Assembly (NCBI GenBank): GCA_037693485.1
Contig: CM075352.1
Span: 67,210,001-67,274,000 of the forward strand
Direction: 5' to 3'
Length of the DNA: 64,000 nucleotides
From: Kitagawia praeruptora
Lineage: Eukaryota > Streptophyta > Magnoliopsida > Apiales > Apiaceae
Positions 23,242 to 33,700 of the stretch are shown piece after piece. Each line of letters begins with the position of its first letter. Positions within the stretch are counted from its first letter, which is position 1. Position numbers and translations under genes: made by a program. The notes below the pieces were generated by a model, which did not search any database, was not told the origin of the DNA, and was given only the letters and a program-made list of their open reading frames with translations.

Positions 23242-23562
23242 CATGGAAGCTTAAACACCTCCCCTTATTCTTCTTGACGACCCGGCGTTGTTATGGTGGT
23301 TTGCATATGGTCTAAGGAAAGTATGCTCTGTGGTTGCCCTTCAGGGGATCCTACACACCAGAAATCTGGCGACTATAAACATATTATGAGATAGTTGCAA
23401 TACTGACGATCGACGTGCCTGTGTTGCTGTTATGAGGGTGCGGCGTTGGGGCTTACTGATCAATGTATTGCAGAGATCTTCATAATTGTTTAAACGCTGA
23501 GTGTGTTCGTAAAACACCATAACACCAAAGGAGACTCCTGGAGAATAAGGATCTATCAATCT
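23242..23562 (+). other. Viral leader, copy 1
   Basis: About 320 nt between the primer site and the polyprotein start, with short frames only. An in-frame Met at 23503 precedes the chosen start. The corresponding leader of copy 2 does not keep that upstream extension open, so I take 23563 as the start. Confidence 0.65.
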
Positions 23563-26500
23563 ATGGCTAGTCCTAAACATCTTACACCTTCCCCTTCCTT
23601 TTCATCTTCCCGTAGTTCTTTTAGCTCTCCCAAGTCTAAAAATAATGATTTTCTATATTCTGTAGATTATTATAAAGATGATAGTAAAATCCCCATTACT
23701 GAACTTCCTTTGCTAAACCCATATAGAACTTTTACTAAAAAACACAATCCTGTGTCTCGTGTTGTAAAACAAGTTCTCTCTTCAAGCAAAGCAATTGAAG
23801 CCAAGGAGCTTGTTTTAGCATCAAAGCTAGAACAAGTACCTATCCCTTCTACTGAAGCAGAACAAGTCTTTCCAATACGGTTAGAAGAATCTTTGCCAGC
23901 TCAGTGGTATACTCATGGTTATACTCACCTGCACTTTGGAGCTGTCAGAATGGCTTTAACACTTTATGGAAGAAAAGGCTTACCTGTAGTAGCAAGGATG
24001 GCACTTCTAGATACTCGGTTTGAACAATATGCTCATGCATGTATTGCTACTGTTCAGACTACTCTTAATGCTGGTACGGTGTTTATAACACTGTTTCCGA
24101 ACTTTAATATGAGGCTCGATGATCCTCATATCTATGACAATCTCAAGGTTCAGCTGCAGATTGTTGGAGCACCCCAGGTGGCAGGAACTTATATAGCCAC
24201 TCTCCATTATCAAATGGCCTACAGGGTTCAGAATCACTCATTTGATCTCAGTCTCCCGAAGGAAACAGATGAAGCTCTATTTCTTGAAATAGATGCACAA
24301 TCAAGTTCATCATGTATCCATGTGCCTAAGCAAATTCCAAAAGATGAGCTCGTAAAGCTTCTTCCAGAATCATGGGTGACACATTACGAGAAAATTCAAA
24401 AGGAGAATCAGCCCATACATTCAGTAAAGTCATCTTTCTTCAAAAAGAAAGACGGAGCAGTAGAAATTGTTTTCAAAAGGGATGACTCAACCTCTTCCTC
24501 AAATTCACCAATCTTCTCTTCAGAAATCAACATGATTGAGGAAACGCCGTTAAATATTCCCATCCATTCTTTTAATGCTGAAGGAATGCCCAGTTATGAA
24601 TTTAAGGATGAAGATGGCCATATCTTCTGGGGAATATGCAACTGTAAAGCTTGTCTTGAAGATCAGTGGGATGACAGTGATGATGATTCATCCAGAAGGA
24701 CTAATAAAAGCAAAAAGAAGTCTTCCCAAAAGATTCTCCAAGAACGTTATGAGAAAGGAGATCCAGAAGTTGGACTCTTAGGAGAACCATCAGGAAAGTT
24801 TGACTACTACGTCCTTTACTCAAATAGGACACATGAGTGTAATATGTTACAACCATCTTCATATGATGATGATTTTCCTCCTGTGAACTTTGAGCATGAC
24901 AAAACTTCTCATGCATGGAAAATCAAAAATCCAACAACTAAGAATCCAGATGGTTCAAGCAAACAAATTACACCAGCAGAGGCAACATTAAACTGGCAGT
25001 CTGAGAATGCTGTAGCTCAGAACAAGGTTCTTAATCAGATAATGGTGACTCAGCAAACGATGGTGAAAAAGCTTGATAGTGGTCTGTCAACAACTTCAGG
25101 CGTAATATCGCAACTTCAAAACAAGATCAACACTCTTCACCATGAACTCATGCAGTTAGCATTAACTGTTTCCATGAACTCTCCTTTATTAGCACAAAAG
25201 GAGGCAGAGTTAAAATCTCTAAAAACTCAGCTACACTCTATACAGACCCAAAAGCCTTATACTGGCTATTACGAGGCGCCATCGTTCTCATCATATTTAC
25301 CACCTTTGCCAAACTATTCACAGCCTCTTGCAACTTTCTCTCCCTGGGATCATAATCCATTTAATAGTGCAGCCTTTTTGCCTATTAAGCAAACTGAAGT
25401 ATCCCAACCATCAAAAAGGAAGCCGGAAAAATCCCCGGTCAGAGAATCTCCTCCAAAGGAGCAAGCTTAGCCATCCTCTTCCCAATTAATGGTGGGTAAT
25501 CCCATATCATCCTTTCTGAATAAAATGGCAACTCAACCTCAGCCAAGAGAAAAACAAGCTTCTCTATGGCAAATCTGTGAAGAAGATTCAGAAAGTGATA
25601 GCATGTCTCTAGAAATCCTCATGGCTGGTCAAGAAGAAACTGATGAGCCTACTGTAGAGGAAGAAGAAACTTACATTCCAGATCATCAAGAGACAGAGCA
25701 GTCAAGCTCAAGCCTATTCCAGAATGATCCGGAAAAAGGTTTTTCATTTGACAACATCTCACCTTCAAAATGGCGAGATCGAATTTATGAAATGCATGCT
25801 TGGTGTACATCAGAATTACTCCAGCCAGGAGCTACCATGCCCTCGGTAGCAGATAAGTTTGTGGCAAAATTTCATGGCAGATTAAGGCAATGGTGGATTG
25901 CTTTGGGGACTTATAGACAGTTGCTCGTTAACCAGAGTCCAAACGTAGATGCCTTGATTATGTATGTCCACAATGAATTCCTTGGAGCATGGGATCATTA
26001 TACAAATCAAGCTCGTGAGGAATACTTAAGTATGAGATGCTGTTCTTACAAAAGGAAGGATCTGGAAATTCACTATGAAAGAATGTCCAAAAGGTTCTAT
26101 GCTATCAATGGCATAGATGATGTCAACTTAAAACAGACATTCCTTAATTCTCTTCCAGAGCCTCTGGGAAATGAAACATCTCGGTTACTGCAAATAAAGA
26201 ATCTTCCGATCAACAGTACTTCTATCGGTGAACTTTACCAGAATGTGTTGCTTGCTTTAGAAAAGTTATGCAACCAAAAGAAATTTCTCAAACAGATAGA
26301 AGAACAGAGTAAGAATCTTGGATCAGCATGCGATAGGAACGAGCTTCAAATCAAGTGTGGGAAAGGCAGCTCATGCACATGTGGAAAAAAGAAAGACAAG
26401 TTTTCCAAGCTTGCCAAGTTTCGTAAAAAAGTAGGGAAAAACTATTTCTTGAAAAAGAAGAAGAAGTGGAAGTTCCTTCGAAAGAAGAGAGGAAACACCA

Positions 26501-29484
26501 AATCATCCAGGTGTTATATATACAGGAAGAAAGGTCATTTTGCAAAAGAATGTCCTAACAAAGAGAAGAGCGCCAAGCTGATAGAAAAGATCGCTCAAAT
26601 TGAAGATATTGAAGATGATGATTTGGAGTCATTATTCTCTCTGGATGAAGAAACAGGTCCAGATACCATTCTTGCTTTAGGGACTGATCTTTCTGATTTC
26701 ACTGAAGGTTCTGATGAAGATGATATGGTGTTATTTGATGACATCTATACCCTCGAAGAAAGTTTCTTATGCCAACCATCTCCTTCAGCAAGAATACATG
26801 TCTTTCCTGGCAAATGGGATAAGCCAATCCCTGTTATAGCATTTTTTGATACTGGAGCAACATCATCCATTATGAAGCCAGACATCTTACCAAAAGAATA
26901 TTGGGATAAGTGCCACAGATCTTTTCGAGCAGCAAATGGTGATAATTTTGCCATAACCCTGATAAGCAAACCTATCAATATTCAACTTTTCCCAGGGTAT
27001 GTGATAAAGCATCGAATTTATGGCTCAGAATTGCCCGGAAAAGATCTTCTTATTGGGTTTGATATCCTACACAATCTCAAGAGAGTATCATGGAGCAAAG
27101 AAGGACTCAAGCACAAAAATCATTTGTTGCCCTGGACGAAGACGTTACACCTATATCCTGTAGAGATTTTATCTACAATCAGAGAAGACATAATAAAGTC
27201 TTCATGTGCAGAGAGTCATACAGATTTCTTACAGAAGTGTTCTCATCCCTTATGGAAAAATCCTGAATTCTTTGTTCATTTGCCATTCAAGAAAAATGAA
27301 GATATCAATCCAACAAAGGCAAGTCACAAAGGAATGAATCCAGATCATTATGCTCTTGCGATCAAAGAAGTTGACCAGTTACAACAAGAAGGCTTAATAG
27401 AAAATACAAAGTCACAATGGGCTTGTGAAGCTTTCTATGTGAACAAAAGATCTGAGCAGACAAGAGGGAAATTAAGGTTGGTTATCAATTATCAACTTTT
27501 AAATCATTTCCTAGAAGACGATAAGTTTCCTTTGCCAAAGAGAGAAGTTCTATTCCAGAAACTACCCCAGGTCAAAATCTTCTCAAAGTTTGATCTAAAA
27601 TCGGGTTTCTGGCAAATTGGAATTCACCCAGATGAGAGGCCAAAGACGGGTTTCTGCATTCCAGAAAGACACTATCATTGGACGGTAGTACCTTTTGGGT
27701 TAAAACCCGCTCCATCGCTATTTCAGAAGGCCATGACTAAGATTTTCCAACCAATCATGGATAGTGCTCTGGTTTACATTGATGATATCTTGTTATTTTC
27801 CTCAGATATCGATTCGCATCATACTCTGCTAACAGAGTTTCATGATTTGGTCAAGAGTTATGGAGTAATGCTTGCAGAAAAGAAAATGATCATTGGTACA
27901 ACGGACATTGATTTTTTAGGAATGCATATCTCTGAGGGTCAATATCAACTTCAGCCACATATCGCCACTCAACTGGATCATTTCCCAGATGAAAATCTAA
28001 CGTTTAATCAAGTTCAGCAGTTTTTGGGAATTGTGAATTATATGGCTGATTTCATTCATGACTTAGTCAAGTACAGAACTCCTCTTACTAATCAGATGAA
28101 GAAAAATGCCCCACCATGGAGTCAGGCGTGCACTGATGCAGTCAAGAAATTAAAGTCTTTAACAAAGAATCTTCCTTCATTAAAGATTCCTTCCACTGGT
28201 AAAAGAATTCTTCAAACAGATGCAAGTGATACTTTCTGGGGAGCAGTTCTTCTTGAAGAAGAGAATGGAAAAAGACATATATGTGGATACAAGAGTGGAG
28301 CTTTCAAGAGCGGTGAACTTCATTATCACTCTACCTATAAGGAGATTCTTGCAGTAAAAATGGGAATTGAGAAATTCCAGTTTCATTTGATTGGGCAACA
28401 TTTTCTTATAGAAATGGATATGTCAGCATTTCCAAAAATGCTACAATTCAAGCAAAAGATGTTGCCTCAAGCTCAACTTCTCAGATGGGCAAATTGGTTC
28501 TCACAATGGAAGTTCGAAGCAAAACACATCAAAGGAAAAAGTAACTTCCTTCCAGATTTTCTGTCCAGAACTCAAAGGACGATAGCGCCAATTTTTCCAC
28601 TCATATATTCAATTCAGACAGAAGATCTTCCGCCACATATCCAAGACAAGGTTCTTCAGTTCACTCTAGAGAAGAAGGCTTATGCTAATTTATTAGCATT
28701 TCAAAAGATTTACATCCAAAGATACGGTTTATCTGAGGGATCACTTCTAAATCTCCCATTTCATCCATCATTTCCATTCTTAACAATTCTCGGGATGAAT
28801 TCAAGATTTACATGGCATTTTCCAAAGGAGGCCTATATGCTAGTATGGTATTTTGTTGAGATATGTCCATTTGGCATGCTATTTGATAAGTATAGTCTCC
28901 TCCAATACTTGGCTTTAGTGGATGTAAGGCCAAGAAAAAAGAAAAATAGGCAGCTTTATAAATGGTTAACCCTATTTGGGTCCTCTGGATTTTGGAGAAG
29001 CAACTTAAGGCCAGAAGGAAACAGCAAAAATGGTGTTAGAAATCAGCGCTACGTTTTTGTCCAGTTCAAATGTACTCGAAGGCTCATAACTGAGGAAGAT
29101 GGGCTAGTCATTGGTAAAAAGTATTCCTGTACATTTTATCATGATGAAGTTTATGCTACAAAAGGCCCAACAGAGCAACATAAAGCCCAAATGTGCGAAG
29201 TGAACAAGGCCCAGCTTAGCCAAGTTCCTCCTGGACTCCCACATACTTATTGGACTAAGCCTGTCATTCTTTCACCCAAGTACGTTTTAGAAATCCAGGA
29301 CTGTCAGTTCAAACTAAATCTGGAAACCATCACTATGGATCCAAATGACCCAGATCATCCAGATATCAGGCTCCATAAAAAACCACCACAGAGATACTAC
29401 AGGAAGCTTCCAGGACAAGATTGTTATATTACAATTTCTTCAGGAAGTGATGTCAGCAGCACTGACGAAGATATGGAGCCATGA
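23563..29484 (+). pseudogene. Pararetroviral polyprotein, copy 1 (MP-CP-PR-RT-RNase H), one in-frame stop
   Basis: 5922 nt, 1973 codons. Movement-protein (30K-type) core at codons about 110-230. Coiled-coil-like stretch at about 487-563. Coat-protein core at about 725-880, followed by a lysine-rich segment and a zinc knuckle at 984-997. Aspartic protease DTG at 1096-1098. RT at about 1240-1440 with YIDD at 1405-1408. RNase H at about 1550-1680, first Asp at 1553. Then an unassigned C-terminal region of about 290 residues. Breaks: an in-frame TAG at 25468-25470 (codon 636), between the coiled coil and the coat domain, and a tyrosine at the second cysteine position of the zinc knuckle (26521-26523). 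There are no frameshifts. Copy 2 reads through at codon 636. The family acts in cell-to-cell movement, encapsidation and reverse transcription; this copy cannot make the full polyprotein. Confidence 0.92.
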
Positions 29485-29495
29485 CCTCTTTTGAC

Positions 29496-29509
29496 AGGGG
29501 GGAGAAAGG
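29496..29509 (+). other. Polypurine tract of copy 1
   Basis: AGGGGGGAGAAAGG, 12 nt after the polyprotein stop and directly before the 3' QTR. This is the plus-strand priming site. The 5' QTR starts at the matching position (GAGAAAAGGTTT at 22660). Confidence 0.82.
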
Positions 29510-30072
29510 TTTATTATCATTATCGGTTTATTATCTTTATCGCTTTATCAAAAGAATAAAGAAAGCATGGGAATCTCTTTATCAGGTGTGTCGATGGGGC
29601 CCAAAGTGTACCCGACATCTATAATGCAAGATTCGTGTGTGAGTGTGTAAAGAAGCTTAGTCAGTAAGCTTTGTGAGTGGTGTGCTTTGTAAGCTTTGTG
29701 AGTGGTGTGCTTTGTAAGTTTGTCGGAAGCGTATTCTATAAGCTTCCACTAAAGTAAGGTGTGCTTTGTAAGTTTGTCGGAAGCGTATTCTATAAGCTTC
29801 CAGTAAAGTAAAAGCAGAGTAGGATTCTTATCTTATGCATTAAGATAAGTCGTGTAAGGTGTGTCGTATAAGCTTTCCCTTCATCTATAAATAGGGAGGC
29901 CTTGTATTGTTTAGAGGCAGACTTGGATAGACACAAGCGAGCCATATTTCTAATATATTTCAGTTCCTACTTATATCTCTCTCCATATATACATTATAAT
30001 TATATATTAGATAAATCCTGTATATACTTAACCTTCTGTGTGATTGTACCTCTCTACGTGAGTTGTAAATTT
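29508..30072 (+). repeat. 3' quasi-LTR of copy 1
   Basis: Collinear with 22666-23230. It has its own TATA box (TATAAATA, 29886-29893) directed toward the junction and copy 2. It stops exactly where the primer site would begin (GTTGTAAATT), then runs into filler DNA. Confidence 0.88.
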
Positions 30073-30200
30073 AACCTTCTGTGTGATTGTACCTTTCTAC
30101 GTATATACTTAACCTTCTGTGTGATAAATCCTGTATATACTTAACCTTCTGTAGAAGGTTAAGTATATACGTAGAAAGGTACAATCACACAGAAGGTTAA
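30073..30200. other. Palindromic filler at the tail-to-tail junction
   Basis: Made of scrambled pieces of the QTR end (AACCTTCTGTGTGATTGTAC repeated, CTACGTATATACTTAACC repeated). It is arranged as an inverted repeat around AACCTTCTGTAGAAGGTT near 30152. The left arm carries an extra piece of about 32 bp (GTGTGATAAATCCTGTATAT...). This looks like microhomology-directed or snap-back end joining. Confidence 0.85.
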
Positions 30201-30765
30201 ATTTACAACTCACGTAGAGAGGTACAATCACACAGAAGGTTAAGTATATACAGGATTTATCTAATATATAATTATAATGTATATATGGAGAGAGATATAA
30301 GTAGGAACTGAAATATATTAGAAATATGGCTCGCTTGTGTCTATCCAAGTCTGCCTCTAAACAATACAAGGCTTCCCTATTTATAGATGAAGGGAAAGCT
30401 TATACGACACACCTTACACGACTTATCTTAATGCATAAGATAAGAATCCTACTCTGCTTTTACTTTACTGGAAGCTTATAGAATACGCTTCCGACAAACT
30501 TACAAAGCACACCTTACTTTAGTGGAAGCTTATAGAATACGCTTCCGACAAACTTACAAAGCACACCACTCACAAAGCTTACAAAGCACACCACTCACAA
30601 AGCTTACTGACTAAGCTTCTTTACACACTCACACACGAATCTTGCATTATAGATGTCGGGTACACTTTGGGCCCCATCGACACACCTGATAAAGAGATTC
30701 CCATGCTTTCTTTATTCTTTTGATAAAGCGATAAAGATAATAAACCGATAATGATAATAAACCTT
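30200..30765 (-). repeat. 3' quasi-LTR of copy 2
   Basis: Inverse of 29508-30072, ending at AAATTTACAACTCACG (30199-30214). Its TATA box (30379-30386 on the minus strand) points toward the junction, converging with that of copy 1. Confidence 0.88.
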
Positions 30766-30775
30766 TCTCCCCCCT
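30762..30775 (-). other. Polypurine tract of copy 2
   Basis: Minus-strand AGGGGGGAGAAAGG, identical to copy 1, between the polyprotein stop at 30787 and the 3' QTR. Confidence 0.82.
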
Positions 30776-30786
30776 GTCAAAAGAGG

Positions 30787-33700
30787 TCATGGCTCCATAT
30801 CTTCGTCATTGCTGCTGACATCACTTCCTGAAGAAATTGTAATATAACAATCTTGTCCTGGAAGCTTCCTGTAGTATCTCTGTGGTGGTTTTTTATGGAG
30901 CCTGATATCTGGATGATCTGGGTCATTTGGATCCATAGTGATGGTTTCCAGATTTAGTTTGAACTGACAGTCCTGGATTTCTAAAACGTACTTGGGTGAA
31001 AGAATGACAGGCTTGGTCCAATAAGTATGTGGGAGTCCAGGAGGAACTTGGCTAAGCTGGGCCTTGTTCACTTCGCACATTTGGGCTTTATGTTGCTCTG
31101 TTGGGCCTTTTGTAGCATAAACTTCATCATGATAAAATGTACAGGAATACTTTTTATCAATAACTAGCCCATCTTCCTCAGTTATGAGCCTTCGAATACA
31201 TTTGAACTGGACAAAAACGTAGCGCTGATTTCTAACACCATTTTTGCTGTTTCCTTCTGGCCTTAAGTTGCTTCTCCAAAATCCAGAGGACCCAAATAGG
31301 GTTAACCATTTATAAAGCTGCCTATTTTTCTTTTTTCTTGGCCTTACATCCACTAAAGCCAGGTATTGGAGGAGGCTGTACTTGTCGAATATTATTCCGA
31401 ATGAACAGACTTCAACAAAATACCATAGCAGCATATATGCCTCCTTAGGGAAATGCCAAGTAAACCTTTTTTCCATGACAAGAATTGTCAAGAAGGGAAA
31501 TGATGGATGTAGGGGAAGATTCATAAGAGGCCCTTCAGATAAACTGTATCTCCTTATGTAAATCTTTTGAAATGCTAATAAATTAGCATAAGCCTTCTTC
31601 TCTAGAGTGAACTGAAGAACCTTGTCTTGGACATGTGGCGGAAGATCTTCTGTCTGAATTGAATAAATGAGTGGAAAAATTGGTGCTATCGTCCTTTGAG
31701 TTCTGGACAGAAAATCTGGAAGGAAGTTATTTTTTCCTTTGATGTGTTTTGCTTCGAACTTCCATTGTGAGAACCAATTTGCCCATCTGAGAAGTTGAGC
31801 TTGGGGCAACATCTTTTGCTTGAATTGTAGCATTTTTGGAAATGCTGACATATCCATTTCGATAAGAAAATGTTGCCCAATCAAATGAAACTGGAATTTC
31901 TCAATTCCTCTTTTTACTGCAAGAATCTCCTTATAGGTAGAGTGATAATGAAGTTCACCGCTCTTGAAAGCTCCACTCTTGTATCCACATATATGTCTTT
32001 TTCCATTCTCTTCTTCAAGAAGAACTGCTCCCCAGAAAGTATCACTTGCATCTGTTTGAAGAATTCTTTTACCAGTGGAAGGAATCTTTAATGAAGGAAG
32101 ATTCTTTGTTAAAGACTTTAATTTCTTGACTGCATCAGTGCACGCCTGACTCCATGGTGGGGCATTTTTCTTCAACTGATTAGTAAGAGGAGTTCTGTAC
32201 TTGACTAAGTCATGAATGAAATCAGCCATATAATTCACAATTCCCAAAAACTGCTGAACTTGCTTAAACGTTAGATTTTCATCTGGGAAATGATCCAGTT
32301 GAGTGGCGATATGTGGCTGAAGTTGATATTGACCCTCATAGATATGCATTCCTAAAAAATCAATGTCCGTTGTACCAATGATCATTTTCTTTTCTGCAAG
32401 CATTACTCCATAACTCTTGACCAAATCATGAAACTCTGTTAGTAGAGTATGATGCGAATCAATATCTGAGGAAAATAACAAGATATCATCAATGTAAACC
32501 AGAGCACTATCCATGATTGGTTGGAAAATCTTAGTCATGGCCTTCTGAAATAGCGATGGAGCGGGTTTTAACCCAAAAGGTACCACCGTCCAATGATAGT
32601 GTCTTTCTGGAATGCAGAAACCCGTCTTTGGCCTTTCATCTGGGTGAATTCCAATTTGCCAGAAACCCGATTTTAGATCAAACTTTGAGAAGATTTTGGC
32701 CTGGGGTAGTTTCTGGAATAGAACTTCTCTCTTTGGCAAAGGAAACTTATCGTCTTCTAGGAAATGATTTAAAGGTTGATAATTGATAACCAACCTTAAT
32801 TTCCCTCTTGTCTGCTCAGATCTTTTGTTCACATAGAAAGCTTCACAAGCCCATTGTGACTTTGTATTTTCTATTAAGCCTTCTTGCTGTAACTGGTCAA
32901 CTTCTTTGATCGCAAGAGCATAATGATCTGGATTCATTCCTTTGTGACTTGCCTTTGTTGGATTGATATCTTCATTTTTCTTGAATGGCAAATGAACAAA
33001 GAATTCAGGATTTTTCCACAAGGGATGAGAACACTTCTGTAAGAAATTTGTATGACTCTCTGCACATGAAGACTTTATTATGTCTTCTCTGATTGTAGAT
33101 AAAATCTCTACAGGATATAGATGTAGCGTCTTCGTCCAGGGCAACAAATGATTTTTGTGCTTGAGTCCTTCTTTGCTCCATGATACTCTCTTGAGATTGT
33201 GCAGGATATCAAACCCAATAAGAAGATCTTTTCCGGGCAATTCTGAGCCATAAATTCGATGCTTTATCAAATACCCTGGGAAAAGTTGAATATTGATAGG
33301 TTTGCTTATCAGGGTTATGGCAAAATTATCACCATTTGCTGCTCGAAAAGATCTGTGGCACTTATCCCAATATTCTTTTGGTAAGATGTCTGGCTTCATA
33401 ATGGATGATGTTGCTCCAGTATCAAAAAATGCTATAACAGGGATTGGCTTATCCCATTTGCCAGGAAAGACATGTATTCTTGCTGAAGGAGATGGTTGGC
33501 ATAAGAAACTTTCTTCGAGGGTATAGATGTCATCAAATAACACCATATCATCTTCATCAGAACCTTCAGTGAAATCAGAAAGATCAGTCCCTAAAGCAAG
33601 AATGGTATCTGGACCTGGTTCTTCATCCAGAGAGAATAATGACTCCAAATCATCATCTTCAATATCTTCATTTTGAGCGATCTTTTCTATCAGCTTGGCG

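Larger units (their letters stand above)
22660..30072 (+). mobile_element. Endogenous pararetrovirus copy 1 (Caulimoviridae, petuvirus/florendovirus-like)
   Basis: Plus-oriented viral genome laid out as QTR, tRNA-Met primer site, leader, one polyprotein frame, polypurine tract, QTR. The domain order MP-CP-PR-RT-RNase H in one frame, with no integrase, is that of caulimovirids such as petuviruses (established knowledge). LTR-like 'quasi terminal repeats' are known for petunia vein clearing virus proviruses. The two QTRs differ at only about two positions by eye (22666-23229 against 29508-30071), which points to a recent insertion. One genome unit from primer site to QTR end is about 6.84 kb. 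Confidence 0.9.

Noticed and set aside
29902..30369. Frames inside the inner QTRs and the junction
   Set aside because: The same peptide recurs in every QTR (23060, 29902, 30369, 37211) because the repeat itself recurs. The region is promoter/leader DNA.
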